From: Paramecium sonneborni
Taxonomy: Eukaryota; Ciliophora; Oligohymenophorea; Peniculida; Parameciidae
Assembly: GCA_905182985.1 (NCBI GenBank)
Contig: CAJJDN010000024.1
Span: 124,001-188,000 of the forward strand
Reading direction: 5' to 3'
DNA length: 64,000 nt
Shown: one piece after another, positions 24,920 to 37,206 of the stretch
How positions within the stretch are numbered: position 1 is the stretch's first letter
How the letters are laid out: each line of letters begins with the position of its first letter
Translations under genes and position numbers: made by a program
Notes under the pieces: generated by a model
The model's input: the letters and a program-made list of their open reading frames with translations, nothing else
Databases searched by the model: none
Told to the model about the DNA's origin: nothing

Positions 24920-25979
24920 GAACTTATGGATTTTCTAATATGTATACTCCCTTTAATGCTAATCCATAGATATTTTAGAAAATAAATATGGACTAAACTA
25001 TTAGGAATAGATCAGCAATTACAGTATCTTGAAATTGATAAATGCTTGTAACATGATCAATTATTGAAGGATGTTAATCGTTCATTGCATACTATTTCAT
25101 AAATCAAAAACTTTAAAGAAATGTATAGCTTTTTTAAATTTAGAGATCAATTACGAAAATGTTTGATGGAAGTATTAGACACAATTTTTAGCTAGCATCC
25201 AAATTATTCTTATTATCAAGGTTACCATGATGTAGCCTCTATTTTAATACTAGTTTTGGGAGTAGAATAAGGCTATATCGCAGCTACCTATGCTGCCAAA
25301 AACTTCTTTAAAGATTATTTAGACTAAGAATTGGCAAATACAATCACTCCATAATATTAATTTATTAGATATCTTTTGTTACGATACTCCAGAGATTCTT
25401 CTAATCAAAAACTTAGATAGTTAATGTTAAACATTGAGTATCCCACTTGTATAATTCCATGGATTCTTACCTGGTTTTCTCATTCATTAGAAAACATAAA
25501 TGATATCTGCAGAATTTGGGATTTTCTTCTCTGTTCCAAATAAAATACAATTCTTTATGTCTGTGCTGCATTTATCGCTATTCATCATGAAATCTTAGAC
25601 ATTAGAAATGAAGACGATATTATTGTAGAATTTTAAGAATTATTCTAAAATCTAAATAACAAAGATCGAATCCAAAACCTTAATTTAGAAAGGGTCTTAT
25701 AATTAACAAAGACTTTAGAATTTTAATACAGATTTGAACTTATTTGCGAATAAGAACATATTTAATTCTCATCCAAGTTTTAAATAATTAAATTTTAGCT
25801 CTATTGTTTATGAGCATAACTTCAAATCTCAGTTATCATATTACAAATCTCTAGACTAGCTAGAAAATTCTATTCATAAAAAAGTATTTAAATTTATGAA
25901 TTCCAAATAAGATATTATTATAAGCTTAGGTGGAATAGCTTTAAGTTTTCTAATCCAATATTATATAATTAAGAATTGA
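24838..25979 (+). CDS. TBC1D20/Gyp8-like Rab GTPase-activating protein
   Basis: Introns of 28 and 22 nt leave 364 codons. The TBC domain holds both catalytic fingers: the Arg in LLKDVNRSL and the Gln in YYQGYHDVAS. IPWILTWFSHSLENI is the conserved helix of the TBC1D20 branch. The C-terminus ends in a single hydrophobic helix (SLGGIALSFLIQYYIIKN), the ER tail anchor of that branch, whose members act on Rab1 at the ER-Golgi step. The N-terminus has RKQIWTKLLGID, the usual entry to the fold. A truncated 5' copy starts at 23693 before the gap (assembly error). Confidence 0.88.
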
Positions 25980-26011
25980 TTTAATGTATTAATATTATTA
26001 TTTATCTGTTA

Positions 26012-27488
26012 ATGATAAAACAATTAATTTCATCAATTATTGAATGTGAAAAGGCCTTGGAAAATATAAGAATTGAAATAAATTAGCACTCCTTGTTTTC
26101 CTTGAAACCTATAATGGAGAGATTAGATTAACAAAATAAAGGACATATTACTTCTTATGATATTCTATAATTTTGCTCAGATAACGATATCATATGCCAG
26201 CATTATGAAGCTTTTTTATGTGTTAAATATTTTGACATAAATAAAGATGGCAGAGTTACTTTTGAAGAGTATAAGACCATTATTATATAGCTTAACTATT
26301 TAAATGCTATCAAAAACTAATCGAGAGATAAGATTTGTGGCTGCAGTCAGAGAACCTTATTTTATTGAAAAATAAATGTGTTTACCTGAAATCATAGAGA
26401 CAGGGCTTTCTTACTACTTTGGTGAATTACTAATCTATTTAAGGGAGTAATTAGAAATTAAAATGATCTTAGAAAAAGAGAATTTTAATTACTTTAAGCT
26501 CTTTTAATAATTAGATAAGAGTAATAATGGAGTCATTCACATGAATGATTTTCAAAAATATTTTAATTTAACTTAAGATGATACAAATTATTTTTTTATG
26601 ATGGGCAATCATAATGATACTATAGATTAAATTAATTTACTTGATATATTTGTAATAACTCATTTGAAAACTGAAAATATTAAACAAGAAAAAATCTTAT
26701 CACCGTTAAAATAAAATAATTTTCAGTAATGCATTTATGAAAATGATGATTAGTTTGAATCTCCTGAATAGAGATCAACAGTTAAATATAAAAAGGCTTA
26801 ACTTAAACTTTTAAATAGTGAATAAACTCATAGTAATGCCAGCAGTGTTTTTGTCGATGAATTAACCAAAAAATTATAGGATATTACTTTTACTCCTAAA
26901 TCTAATGATACATTTTAAATAGAATTAATAAATTTTGATAAAATTGCTTATCAATAATTATATCAGTTGCTTTTAAAATGTAAACTTTTGTTGAAAACAC
27001 AATAAAAATTAATTCAAAGATTTGATTTTTGTTGTAATTCTATTTTCAGATTATTTGATTAAGATAATAAAGAATTTATAACAGAATAAGACTTCTATTC
27101 AGGTTTTAGAAGATTAAGAATCTAAATTAAAGGCTTAGTAAGAGACTTAGTGTTAAATTATGGTTAGGATTCTAAAATAAATTATTAATAATTTAAGAAG
27201 CTTATTTAGTTTGAAAATCAGTTAGATTTAAATGAAAAATCTTAATCCAATACCTAAGTATTTAGTAATGTCACAATTGATTATATTAGATAATTATTTT
27301 AAGAATAGATTGAAGTAGAATCATTTAAAAAAGCTTATATTTAAAATTTATTAAAAAAAGTATAAAGCAATCATGAAAATCCAAATATTATGAAGTAAGT
27401 TTAAAGTCTTTTTAATAAATATAATGCCTACCCTAATGATAGAGAATTAACCATTTTAACAAATTAATTGTAAATTTTATAAATTTGA
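26012..27488 (+). CDS. Triple EF-hand calcium-binding protein
   Basis: One 22-nt intron that splits the first EF-hand leaves 485 codons. Three calcium loops can be read: DINKDGRVTFED (across the splice), DKSNNGVIHMND, and DQDNKEFITEQD. Between them the protein is helical and Q/K-rich. No enzyme domain is seen, so a calcium sensor or cytoskeletal role is likely. It ends at TGA 27486-27488, but the same frame stays open for 450 more bases with protein-like sequence (see next entry). It starts 33 bp after the TBC gene. Confidence 0.8.
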
Positions 27489-27941
27489 TTTATCATTATA
27501 TATTTTAAACTCTATCTTCTATAATATAAATTAGAGTAAAAAAAAAATTTATTGAAGCAGTATGAATATCAAAAAGATAACCCAGGTTTCATTATAAAAT
27601 TAATTTTATAATCTAATTCGTTTTATAAATATTTATAAAAAATTAATGAAGTCTTTGATTATTTTTTTGATTCTCTTAGCTAGTATCATTATACCCAGCA
27701 ATTGTATTATAATTTAGTTTATTTAGAAATTGGATTAAATAATTAAAATGTAATTTCAGATTGTGATTGCTTAGGATAATTTAATTGCCCATGTGGAAAT
27801 AAAGATGTATATAATCTCCTTATTTAATAGATTTTATATGTAATGAGAAGTGGATAAGATAGACTTATGTTTAAGTTGAATAATAAGGAAAAAGAATATA
27901 TTAAAGAACTAAATAAGTAATCAAAGCACAAGCATAAATGA
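27489..27941 (+). CDS. Open frame after the TGA of the EF-hand gene
   Basis: The frame continues directly from the EF-hand gene beyond its TGA: YEYQKDNPGFIIKLI, SQYHYTQQLYYNLVYLEIG, then a Cys cluster (CDCLGQFNCPCGNK), then MRSGQDRLMFKLNNKEKEYI, ending at TGA 27939. The only in-frame ATG is late. I found no intron that removes the first TGA and keeps frame. It could be a readthrough extension, a gene whose first exon I missed, or one base error. The protein-like composition makes chance unlikely. Confidence 0.5.
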
Positions 27942-28356
27942 ATATATTTATTCCTATAACCCATTTTTAGATATTATTACTTGAATTATTACAATTTATG
28001 ATAAAATTTTTGTGGTTAGAAAAAACCGAAATTTTAATCATTTCAGCTAGTTATTCAACCATTTATTTAAAAAATATAAAACTAGTATCGAATTTAGATT
28101 TTTTGGAATCCCAATACTCCTATTTTTATCAACACAATTGAAATAAAGCTTTGAGAAGCTATCAATTTAAAAAAAATAAATATGTAATTTTTTTTATTCT
28201 TTGTAAATTTATTTTTCTCCATTTTTATTAGTATGTATTTGTCATTGACCTTTCAAATTTATTTTGAAGGTAATTCAAATAGATTCTACCAAAAAATGTT
28301 ATTTAGAATAACTTTATATATAATATTTATTATAAAATAATATATTGATTTTGTAG
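27942..28356. other. Intergenic region, nothing recognised
   Basis: About 415 bp between two plus-strand genes, AT-rich with T runs. No supported frame on either strand. Confidence 0.45.
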
Positions 28357-28861
28357 ATGGGATTCATAACATCATTTTTATGTTATTTCATTCCTGGAGT
28401 TGGTGTAGCAACATACTATTCATTCAGATTAGGTCCTTAATTGCCTATTGCTTGTAGAAAAATGGGGTATTATCTAAGATTATTAGTGATAACGCATAGG
28501 ATTGAGTTATGGTGCTTTTAAAGCAATCTTGAAAATTAATTTACCAAAAGACATTGTTAAATCAAATGAATTAATAAAATTGATGAGACAAACTGAATAA
28601 TAAGCAAATGCATTGAATAGAGAATTCAAAACAAGTTTACATAAAATCAAATAAGAATTAAAGGAATAAATTCCAGAAGAAATTACCTAAAATCCTCATT
28701 TATAAATATAATTAAAGGATTACAGAAAATCAAATAGTAATCAATAATAAAACACTATCTATGGATCTGATACGCTTGTTAGTTTATTTTAAGAAAGAAA
28801 TAGATTAAAACAAAGCAAATTGTAAAAAGATAGAATAAATGATTTTACAAGAAAGCTCTGA
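28357..28861 (+). CDS. Small protein with hydrophobic N-terminus, unknown
   Basis: Two introns (28433-28457, 25 nt; 28467-28499, 33 nt) separated by a 9-nt exon leave exactly 149 codons. Residues 1-25 (GFITSFLCYFIPGVGVATYYS) form one membrane segment or signal anchor. The rest is hydrophilic and helical (KLMRQTEQQANALNREFK) and ends with a basic tail. The 9-nt exon is unusual but is needed for one open frame. Function unknown. Confidence 0.6.
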
Positions 28862-29397
28862 AAATCTCAATAAATTGAACATATTGAGTAATATTTATTA
28901 TTAAAAATAAAAGTATTAATATAAATGTATTTATTAATCCTATGCTATAAAAACAATTCAGCATTTCATAAAAATAATTTTTTGTTATCTCAAATATTTT
29001 ATTCACAAAATGAAATTTAACAAAATATTTTAAAATTTTAGTCATAAAGTTGCAAAATTATTTGTAATTGTAAAATTTTAAACAAATTGTAGAATGTAGA
29101 ATAAATTTAGACAGAAAAATCTATTTATTTGACCAAGATTGTCTTGTTATTATCAATTAATTGATTTAAATTAAATTGATTGTAATTTAATTAAATTATG
29201 TGTAAATTACACTACGAAGAAGAAATTTCTGAGTTACAATAAATACTATAATTAAGTTAGCAGATTTAATGAAAAAAGGAGTAATTTGTTTAATTTTTAA
29301 TGATAAATTTGTTTCTAAATTACTTGTTATCGAGAATTTGTAAATTATTGAGAATTTATGCGATATAATAATAATTATTTTGTTCTTATATATATTA
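28862..29397. other. Intergenic region, nothing recognised
   Basis: About 535 bp, extremely AT-rich. Minus-strand frames of 60-70 codons with hydrophobic composition occur here, as expected by chance in such DNA. I see no start, intron or family support. Confidence 0.45.
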
Positions 29398-30295
29398 ATG
29401 TTCATTCATGAGCCCAAATAAAAAAGAACTCCAATTCAAAATTTCAGAAAGGCCACTTTAATTAAGGATGAAGTTGATAATTATAAAGTTTACCGGTTTG
29501 ATTAGTTCTCGATGAAAAGTAATTATCAATTATAAGAAGAATATATCAGTCTCCATAAAAATCATGCTTCTGTTATAAACTTTTAAAAGAATGATATTCT
29601 ATAAGATCTAAACTAAAGTTGTATTTGTGAAGAATGTGGTGGAAGAATAGCAAAATAAAGAATAATGATGATTGATTATTTAGACAGCAAATAAATGATT
29701 GGCTCTTAGAAATAATCTTATTCTCCTCCTTCTTTAAATAGACATTCAGTGATGGATTCTAGTATTTTTGGTTCATAATAAATAAGTATAATATGAAATA
29801 AAATAAGGTGAAAGACAAATGATGTTTAGCTTCAAGAATAGAATAAGAAGATCTATAAAACCTGTTTTATAAGTAATATAAGCTTAGAATATGATGAAAA
29901 AAATGGTTAATAATAATAATCAAGACAGGGCCAGAAGAAGTTTACAATCAATTGACAAACCTGACAATTTATTTGATAAGGTCGAAATAAAAATAAAATC
30001 TCAGATGAGAAGATCAATTAATAATTCTCCTATTAATTTTAGAACAAGAACTGATGCATCTACATATCTTTACCCATTATTAACAAAACCTAAATTGTTA
30101 TAAACACAATAGATTATTCACAAACCAGATTTTTAAATAATTATAAAAAAATAACCATAATTGTTGTTGAAAAGTGAAAAATTAAACTAGATTAAAACAT
30201 TATAATAACGTTTGTTATTAACATATCTTAAAAAATCATCATCTCAATAAAATTCAGTGAAAATAAATAATTTTAAATTGAAATTCAAAAACTGA
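29398..30295 (+). CDS. Basic protein with CxCxxC motif, unknown
   Basis: Start ATG at 29398; a nearby ATG at 29409 is in another frame. One 22-nt intron (29786-29807) leaves 292 codons. Residues about 80-90 read SCICEECGGR, a possible metal or disulphide cluster. The rest is Ser/Arg/Gln-rich with several RRS patches (RARRSLQSIDK, MRRSINNSPINF) that could be phosphorylation or microtubule-binding sites. No family recognised. It converges on the PP2C gene, with 67 bp between the stops. Confidence 0.65.
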
Positions 30296-30362
30296 TAATA
30301 TAATGAGAAATTAATAACTAAATTAAATAAATAACTAAAAAGGAAATAAAAGGAATTAATGT

Positions 30363-31494
30363 TCATTTTTTCTGTTTTTTAATATTTTTTTTTATTTTTA
30401 ATGGTTATTTTTTGTTTTTTATTTATTAATTTTTAAATTCTATAAGGATACATGACATATTATCCAATCCCCAAACAGTAGCTTCTGTCATTGAAGGAGC
30501 TAAAATTTAATTCATTATAGTTTTTAATTTCTATTCGGCTAAACAAAATGAAGGTAAAAATACATGATTCTTTGATATTCTTATAAATTTTTTGTGTGAG
30601 GTATTCACCGTAATCATTTAAACCTTCCCAGATTCCATCACAAGCCATAAAAATCATTTAAACATTTTTAAAAACTCTAATATCTGGTATTGCTATGACC
30701 ATATCATCTTTATATTAATAATCTCCAAATGCTCTTGAGAGTGATAGAGCACCACAAACTCTTCCATCTGCAACAAATCCTCCTGCCTAACAAATTCTTG
30801 ATCTTTCTATTGCATGAGTAGGTTTATGATCAAAACTCATAATAACAGCTTTCCCTTTTTAAATGCCTACTGATCTAGAATCACCTATGTTTGCACAATA
30901 TATTGAATCTTTAGTTATTAGAATTATATTTGCTGTAGTTCCACTTTCATCAATAATAGAAGTCCCAATTAATTCTACAATTTTCTTTGGTGTTAATTTA
31001 GCTAATTCACTAATATCAAAAAATTGCTTGTTGAAATTCTTTTTCTAATTTTTAATGTTTTTAATCACTATCGTATAATTTAATAATACCATCATCAACA
31101 GACATTTAAAATCTTTCTTCTACCAAGGCATTAAGTCCTTCAGAAGTTATTAACCATTTATCAATATCAATAAATGATTCCTTCAAACTTTCTTCATATT
31201 ATTTATTTCTAAATTTAATATTTGATTCTAAAAAGCGCGGTAAATATTTGGAAACTACAGATGAAACTTCAAATCCTCCATGTCCATCTAATATTCCAAA
31301 TAAATATTCTCCTGTTGAGAGTTTTTCTTTGATAATTGAGTCTTCCTAAACAAAAGATTAATAAGCTTGATTACCATTGATTTTCTCCATCCTTGCATTG
31401 AGGCACAAGTAAATGTAAAATCATCACTCTATCCTGATTCAATTGTTAATTTTGTTTTTGGTTTTGTTAAATATATATCATCAATACTCATCAT
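30363..31494 (-). CDS. PP2C-type (PPM) protein phosphatase
   Basis: Metal-dependent Ser/Thr phosphatase. The opening motif MQGWRKSMEDS is restored by a 29-nt intron just after KSM. DGHGG supplies a metal ligand. Further on come FDHKPTHAIERSRI, AGGFVADGRVCGALSLSRAFGD and FMACDGIWE with another metal-binding Asp. It ends near GLDNMSCILIEF, which matches the C-terminal DNMT.IVV.F motif. All catalytic residues that I can check are present. At least one more small intron is needed in the middle, around 31,050. Start is a double ATG at 31494. Confidence 0.9.
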
Positions 31495-32002
31495 TTTTAA
31501 TTTAAATTAAATTATTATATTTATTTATCATATATATATACTACTTTTAAATAAAATTAAGGAAAATCTTAATAGTATTTGGTTATTTGTAATTAAAGCT
31601 TATTATCAATTATCAAGGATGAATTGAATAGATTTATTACAAAAAATTTATCTTAACATTTTAGACATACACTGTTATAATTTTAATCTTAGTTTAACTT
31701 CATTAAATCTATGATTTTCTGATAATAAAAATAATAAAAATACCATAATTTCTTTCGTCTAATGAAATATTAATAGAAGTAGAAATCTTAAAGAAAGCAA
31801 TTCATTCAATTCTATTTTAGATAGACTTTATTGGATTTCTGATTGATAAGCTCCTCATGTTTGAATAAATTAGATTCTATATATTTTTATTTAAAATATC
31901 AGATTAATTTATATCTAAAATTAAATTATCAAATAAATGAATTTAAATAATAAATGAGAACATTAGCAGAAATTAGTTATAATAATAAATATATAATTAA
32001 AA
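31495..32002. other. Intergenic region, nothing recognised
   Basis: About 510 bp between two minus-strand genes. AT-rich, no supported frame. It contains the 5' side of PP2C and the 3' side of the MORN gene. Confidence 0.45.
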
Positions 32003-33380
32003 TCAATAGACAAATACGTTTTTAATAGATTTTTTGTTATTATTGAGTAAAAACAAATAATTATTATCTTTAAAAGTAGCTTATTATTTTTTGATTGTTC
32101 TATATGCATCTCCAATATAAATATCTTTCAAATCGATAGAAGTGGATTTTTAATTTTATTTAACATTTTTTTAAATTTAAGAAGTTCTTTTATGATTCAT
32201 AGAATAACTTCTTGTGGATTAGCTTTAAGATTTATTATTTGATTTGGAGCATTGGGGTAATTCCAATTTTTATTATATTTTTTACCGAAATGATGGTTAT
32301 TGATAAGAATTAAGATAGGTTTAGTATAATTAAGATTAATAATATGAAGAGGAATTATTTTTTTTATCATTTGAAGGTGACTATTTTTTAAGTTTTTCTT
32401 AATTTTTAGAGTGATTAAGGAATTATTATTAATTTTATATTTAATCACCTTCGATAGTTTATTTTGTAGATATTCCTTATCCATCTTAATGATCATTGGT
32501 AAATGATCCATAATATTGAGTTCCATCTTTATTGATTAATTATCCAATACCATTTTTTTAGTCATTTACATATTCTCCCTAATTAGGAATAAATTGTTAC
32601 TTCATAAATGATACCATTTTTATTTACATATCTTCCATGTCCATGTCTCATACCTTCTAAAAATTATCCTAAATAAACAGATCCATCAATCCATCTATAT
32701 TCACCTGATCCTTGTGGTTTTCCATAAAAATAATTTCCAATATATTTATCACCATTTTAAAATTGTTCTACACCATATCCATTTTTAACTGAGTTTTTCC
32801 ATTAACCAAAATATATATCTCCATTCCATTTATGCTCTCCAAGTCCATCTTATTATCCATTTACCCATTAACCAATATAATAATCATCTTATGTTCCAAT
32901 CCATTATCCAAAACCATGTTTTTAAGCATTTGACCATTAACCTATATATTATTCACCATTATTCCATCTAAAACATCCTTCTCCATTTGGTTTATTATTA
33001 AGAACTTATCCATGATACATACATTTATTAGAAAATATTTAATAGGATATGTTATGCTAATGTTAAATATACGTTAATCTTCCATTCATAGCTAATTTTA
33101 TTTCTGAATTGATGCTTTTTATTATTATTTAATTATCTTTTTTACTTAATTGATTAAATTCAATAGGTAGAATTGATAACTTTTATTAATGAAATACAAT
33201 AAGTAATTATTTTTTCAAAGTTTCCTAATCTTCAATAGAGAATAATTTAGAGATATCTATTTGAAATTGGTCAACATTGGAGATTAAGGGATATTTTTTT
33301 TGAATTCTTTAGACTTATAATTAGACCTTTTAAATTAATTGATATTCTGGAAGCCTATATAATAAAGATCATGTTTACAT
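32003..33380 (-). CDS. MORN-repeat protein
   Basis: Two introns (33355-33378, 24 nt, and a 22-nt one inside a MORN unit) leave exactly 444 codons. At least seven MORN units can be read, such as YHGQVLNNKPNGEGCFRW, YIGQWVNGQQDGLGEHKW and YYGSFTNDHQDGQGISTK. MORN proteins bind membranes or act as cytoskeletal scaffolds, often at basal bodies or cell cortex in protists. A Q/S/N-rich tail of about 150 residues follows. The ATG is split by the first intron (AT / G); no in-frame ATG otherwise precedes the conserved part. Confidence 0.85.
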
Positions 33381-33457
33381 TGAATAGTATTTTAATAATT
33401 AATAATAAAAATTATATAATGAAATACAAAAAAATAAATAACTAATTAAAAATATAT

Positions 33458-34633
33458 TCAAAATAATTTAGTTTAATAAATATGTTTATAGGTTGTAACA
33501 TCATGAGACTTGGCAGTATTTTTTTATATTAAATCAGGAATACTTTCATTTTAAAAAGTAATATCTATAAATAATTAATATTATTAATAATACAATCTAC
33601 AAATTCTTTTAATTTTTTGAAGTAACATTTACGATATTAAATATCTGTGTCAATTCCACAATGACCAACATTTTAAGGAATCCATAAATCATATAAGTTA
33701 TTAGATTTTTATGCTAATTATTTTGCATGATCTTCTGAGATGATTTTATCATTAGCTCCATGTATTATAAAAATAGGAGATTAAATAAGTTAGATTCTAT
33801 CAATATTTGGGAATAAATCATAATAAGGAGTATCTTCAATTTTATTATTGATGACTCTTAATCCAGAACTGAATCCACTTTCTATGATTAATCCACCAAT
33901 AGGAAATTAAGGATTAGATGCTAAAGTAACACTAGGACCTGAACCAATACTATAACCATAAACAATAATTTATGTTGGTTTATATCCTAATTAATGAATC
34001 AAAAAATTATATGCTACTTGAATGTTACGAATAATGGTTATATCATTACTCTTACCTTTACTTTAACCATATCCACTATATTCATATGCAAAAACATTTA
34101 TCTTTGTATAATGAACAAGTTCTATAGAAATAATAAATATAAGTATTTACTAATAAATTTATCTATCATGATACCCAAATCACAAGCATTTCCATGACTA
34201 AATAGCATTACATAATCACTATTTCTATCTAAATGTACAGATGCTATTTATTAATTATTGTTTTAATTGAGAAAATAAGAAGTTACTTTACATATATCAG
34301 ATTTTACTAAAATTTCTTCATCTGAATGAATTTTCTTATTGGGCATTTTAATGAAATCATATTCTGGGTATAATCTTCACATAAATTCTAAACTTACTCA
34401 GGATTTCTAACAGTCTTTCTTTTCCTATGTAGATACTATTAATCATTAGTTAAGATCAATTATTATTCTGTATTGTTTTATTTATTGAAATATCCACTAT
34501 CATCAAAAGAATAGTATCTCTATTTTTTATTAACTTATTATCTTTTTTTTGATTCTCTAAGTCTAAGTTCATAAGTAGCTTAAGGAGGTCGAAAAGCAAG
34601 TATATGAACTATTCTATTTCGAAGACCACACAT
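33458..34633 (-). CDS. ABHD17-like serine hydrolase (depalmitoylase family)
   Basis: Introns of 23, 29 and 29 nt leave 365 codons. The N-terminus MCGLRNR then LAFRPPQATYEL matches the ABHD17 (FAM108) start LAFLPPEPTY. The alpha/beta hydrolase core follows: VMLFSHGNACDLG (oxyanion strand), YGYSIGSGP with nucleophile Ser, HGANDKIISEDHA with the Asp, and NVGHCGID with the His. The triad is complete. Animal ABHD17 enzymes remove palmitate from Ras and synaptic proteins and are membrane-bound through N-terminal Cys. Here only Cys2 is in that region. Confidence 0.88.
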
Positions 34634-34755
34634 ACTGAAAGATTGGAATATACCTGTCAGAAAGTGTTACATCCAATAAATATATAATAACTATTAATTT
34701 TAACAATAAATTTGTATTCTTTAAATTAACTTAATAGAAATAATATATATTATTA

Positions 34756-35935
34756 TCAAAACTTATTGTTAACCTTTTAGATGGACTTAGTTAAATACAA
34801 AGTGGATTTAGTTGATGGAGTTGTAGTTAAACTCATTTTCTTTTTAAATACATATCTCTCTGTTTTCAAAGGAAATAATCTTGGAGATGATATACTATTG
34901 ATATCAAAAGATAAAATAGAATTCTGATTACTAGTACTTATTCTTGTTTTAGTAGACATATTAGTTATGATACGAGGTTTCTTATTTATTGGAGTAAGAT
35001 ATTTGATCTCATCTTAACCTTTCTTTCTCATAAAAGGTCTCAAAGTACATCTTTATTCCTCTTTTGGGTTTGATATCTTTGTAAATTATTAATTCACTTT
35101 AAATAATTCTGATACTAATTTAGATCTTTATTCAAATGATAGACGTGTATTCTTTAATAATATATATAAATAAGTACTTTTATTTGCCATATTAAATCAG
35201 TTCTATTAGCACAATAGGATAAATATCTTAATAAATTTACAAAATCAGTTGAATAATAATTCTCTTCTCCTATTTCTCTCATTTTTCTCATCAATATTCT
35301 GAATGCTATTCAAACTAATCACTTTACTATTACTTTAAGAAGTTCCTTCATCTTTTATCACTTATTTAAATTCATCTAAATCTATACATTCTTAAATTAA
35401 TATTATATTAAATATACTATTCCCATCTCGATCAGTCATTTCGAAAAAAGCCTTTAAAAGCGCTAAATTCACAGGATAATTATTCTTTCTTAACATTGAA
35501 TACAATTCATCCATTTCTATTGTATCTTAAATATTAATTTCATTCTTATACTTGAATGATCTCTATCAATTAAATGAAATGTTTCTGTAACTATTTCATC
35601 ATCAAATAATTCCTTCTCAGTTTTTCTATATTTCTCCTTTACTTTAGATTAATGTCTAGAATTGAACCAACTCTTTGTCTCTGAAAAATGTAGCACTTTT
35701 TCTGCTGGTGGTAATATTTACATTAAATATTTATATAAATTATTTTTAGTTCTTAATTATAATTTGGAATAAATCCCTTCTTATTTTAATTATATCAAAA
35801 TTTAGATTATTTTTTATTTAAATATCTAATTCAATTGTCTGAAATATAAGATTCATTTTTTATTATTTTTGGCAACGTTCGAAAACTATCCTTTGCTATA
35901 CAATTATTTTAATTGTTTGAACTATTCTCAATCAT
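34756..35935 (-). CDS. EF-hand protein (complete copy)
   Basis: Start ATG at 35935. Two canonical EF loops appear after short introns are removed: DRDHSNTIEMDE (26-nt intron inside) and DRDGNKCIDLDE (27-nt intron inside), so both calcium sites are split by introns. The N-terminus is Asn/Ser-rich (MIENSSNNQNN) and the C-terminus is basic (KKGQDEIKYLTPINKKP, ending VNNKF). Upstream a 38-nt intron is likely. Similar to calmodulin-like sensors but with long tails. Most of it is repeated at 36072-37071 by an assembly error. Confidence 0.75.
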
Positions 35936-36070
35936 CTTAACATTTGGACTAAACGATGAATTGTTTAACTAACAAATTCTATACTATTCTCAAATACTCA
36001 TACTCTTTATTCTAATTATATAATTGATAATCTCCTCCTTTTTATTATTATTATTAATAAATCTACACTT
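34936..36070. repeat. Left copy of 1135-bp repeat around a single N (assembly overlap)
   Basis: Bases 34936-36070 recur at 36072-37206. Both copies are exactly 1135 bp, directly repeated and separated by one N at 36071. No difference was noticed on reading. The right end of the left copy is an orphaned piece of the TTLL gene (35998-36070). Overlapping contigs joined without merging is the simplest reading. Confidence 0.92.
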
Positions 36071-36071
36071 N

Positions 36072-37071
36072 ACTTATTCTTGTTTTAGTAGACATATTAG
36101 TTATGATACGAGGTTTCTTATTTATTGGAGTAAGATATTTGATCTCATCTTAACCTTTCTTTCTCATAAAAGGTCTCAAAGTACATCTTTATTCCTCTTT
36201 TGGGTTTGATATCTTTGTAAATTATTAATTCACTTTAAATAATTCTGATACTAATTTAGATCTTTATTCAAATGATAGACGTGTATTCTTTAATAATATA
36301 TATAAATAAGTACTTTTATTTGCCATATTAAATCAGTTCTATTAGCACAATAGGATAAATATCTTAATAAATTTACAAAATCAGTTGAATAATAATTCTC
36401 TTCTCCTATTTCTCTCATTTTTCTCATCAATATTCTGAATGCTATTCAAACTAATCACTTTACTATTACTTTAAGAAGTTCCTTCATCTTTTATCACTTA
36501 TTTAAATTCATCTAAATCTATACATTCTTAAATTAATATTATATTAAATATACTATTCCCATCTCGATCAGTCATTTCGAAAAAAGCCTTTAAAAGCGCT
36601 AAATTCACAGGATAATTATTCTTTCTTAACATTGAATACAATTCATCCATTTCTATTGTATCTTAAATATTAATTTCATTCTTATACTTGAATGATCTCT
36701 ATCAATTAAATGAAATGTTTCTGTAACTATTTCATCATCAAATAATTCCTTCTCAGTTTTTCTATATTTCTCCTTTACTTTAGATTAATGTCTAGAATTG
36801 AACCAACTCTTTGTCTCTGAAAAATGTAGCACTTTTTCTGCTGGTGGTAATATTTACATTAAATATTTATATAAATTATTTTTAGTTCTTAATTATAATT
36901 TGGAATAAATCCCTTCTTATTTTAATTATATCAAAATTTAGATTATTTTTTATTTAAATATCTAATTCAATTGTCTGAAATATAAGATTCATTTTTTATT
37001 ATTTTTGGCAACGTTCGAAAACTATCCTTTGCTATACAATTATTTTAATTGTTTGAACTATTCTCAATCAT
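36072..37071 (-). pseudogene. Truncated duplicate of the EF-hand gene (assembly artefact)
   Basis: Same gene as 34756-35935. Start ATG at 37071. The 3' part is missing because the copy ends at the single N. It is not a biological pseudogene and should be removed after merging the contigs. Confidence 0.85.
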
Positions 37072-37206
37072 CTTAACATTTGGACTAAACGATGAATTGT
37101 TTAACTAACAAATTCTATACTATTCTCAAATACTCATACTCTTTATTCTAATTATATAATTGATAATCTCCTCCTTTTTATTATTATTATTAATAAATCT
37201 ACACTT
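36072..37206. repeat. Right copy of 1135-bp repeat
   Basis: Second copy of 34936-36070. It joins correctly to the TTLL gene on its right, while on its left it ends at the N in mid-gene. The real locus contains this segment once. Confidence 0.92.

Noticed and set aside
32197..32526. 109-codon minus-strand frame with standard code
   Set aside because: It is another frame of the MORN gene, whose real frame has clear MORN units and a consistent splice.
34936..37206. Segmental duplication creating two EF-hand genes
   Set aside because: Identical length, no visible divergence and a single N at the join point to contig overlap, not biology.
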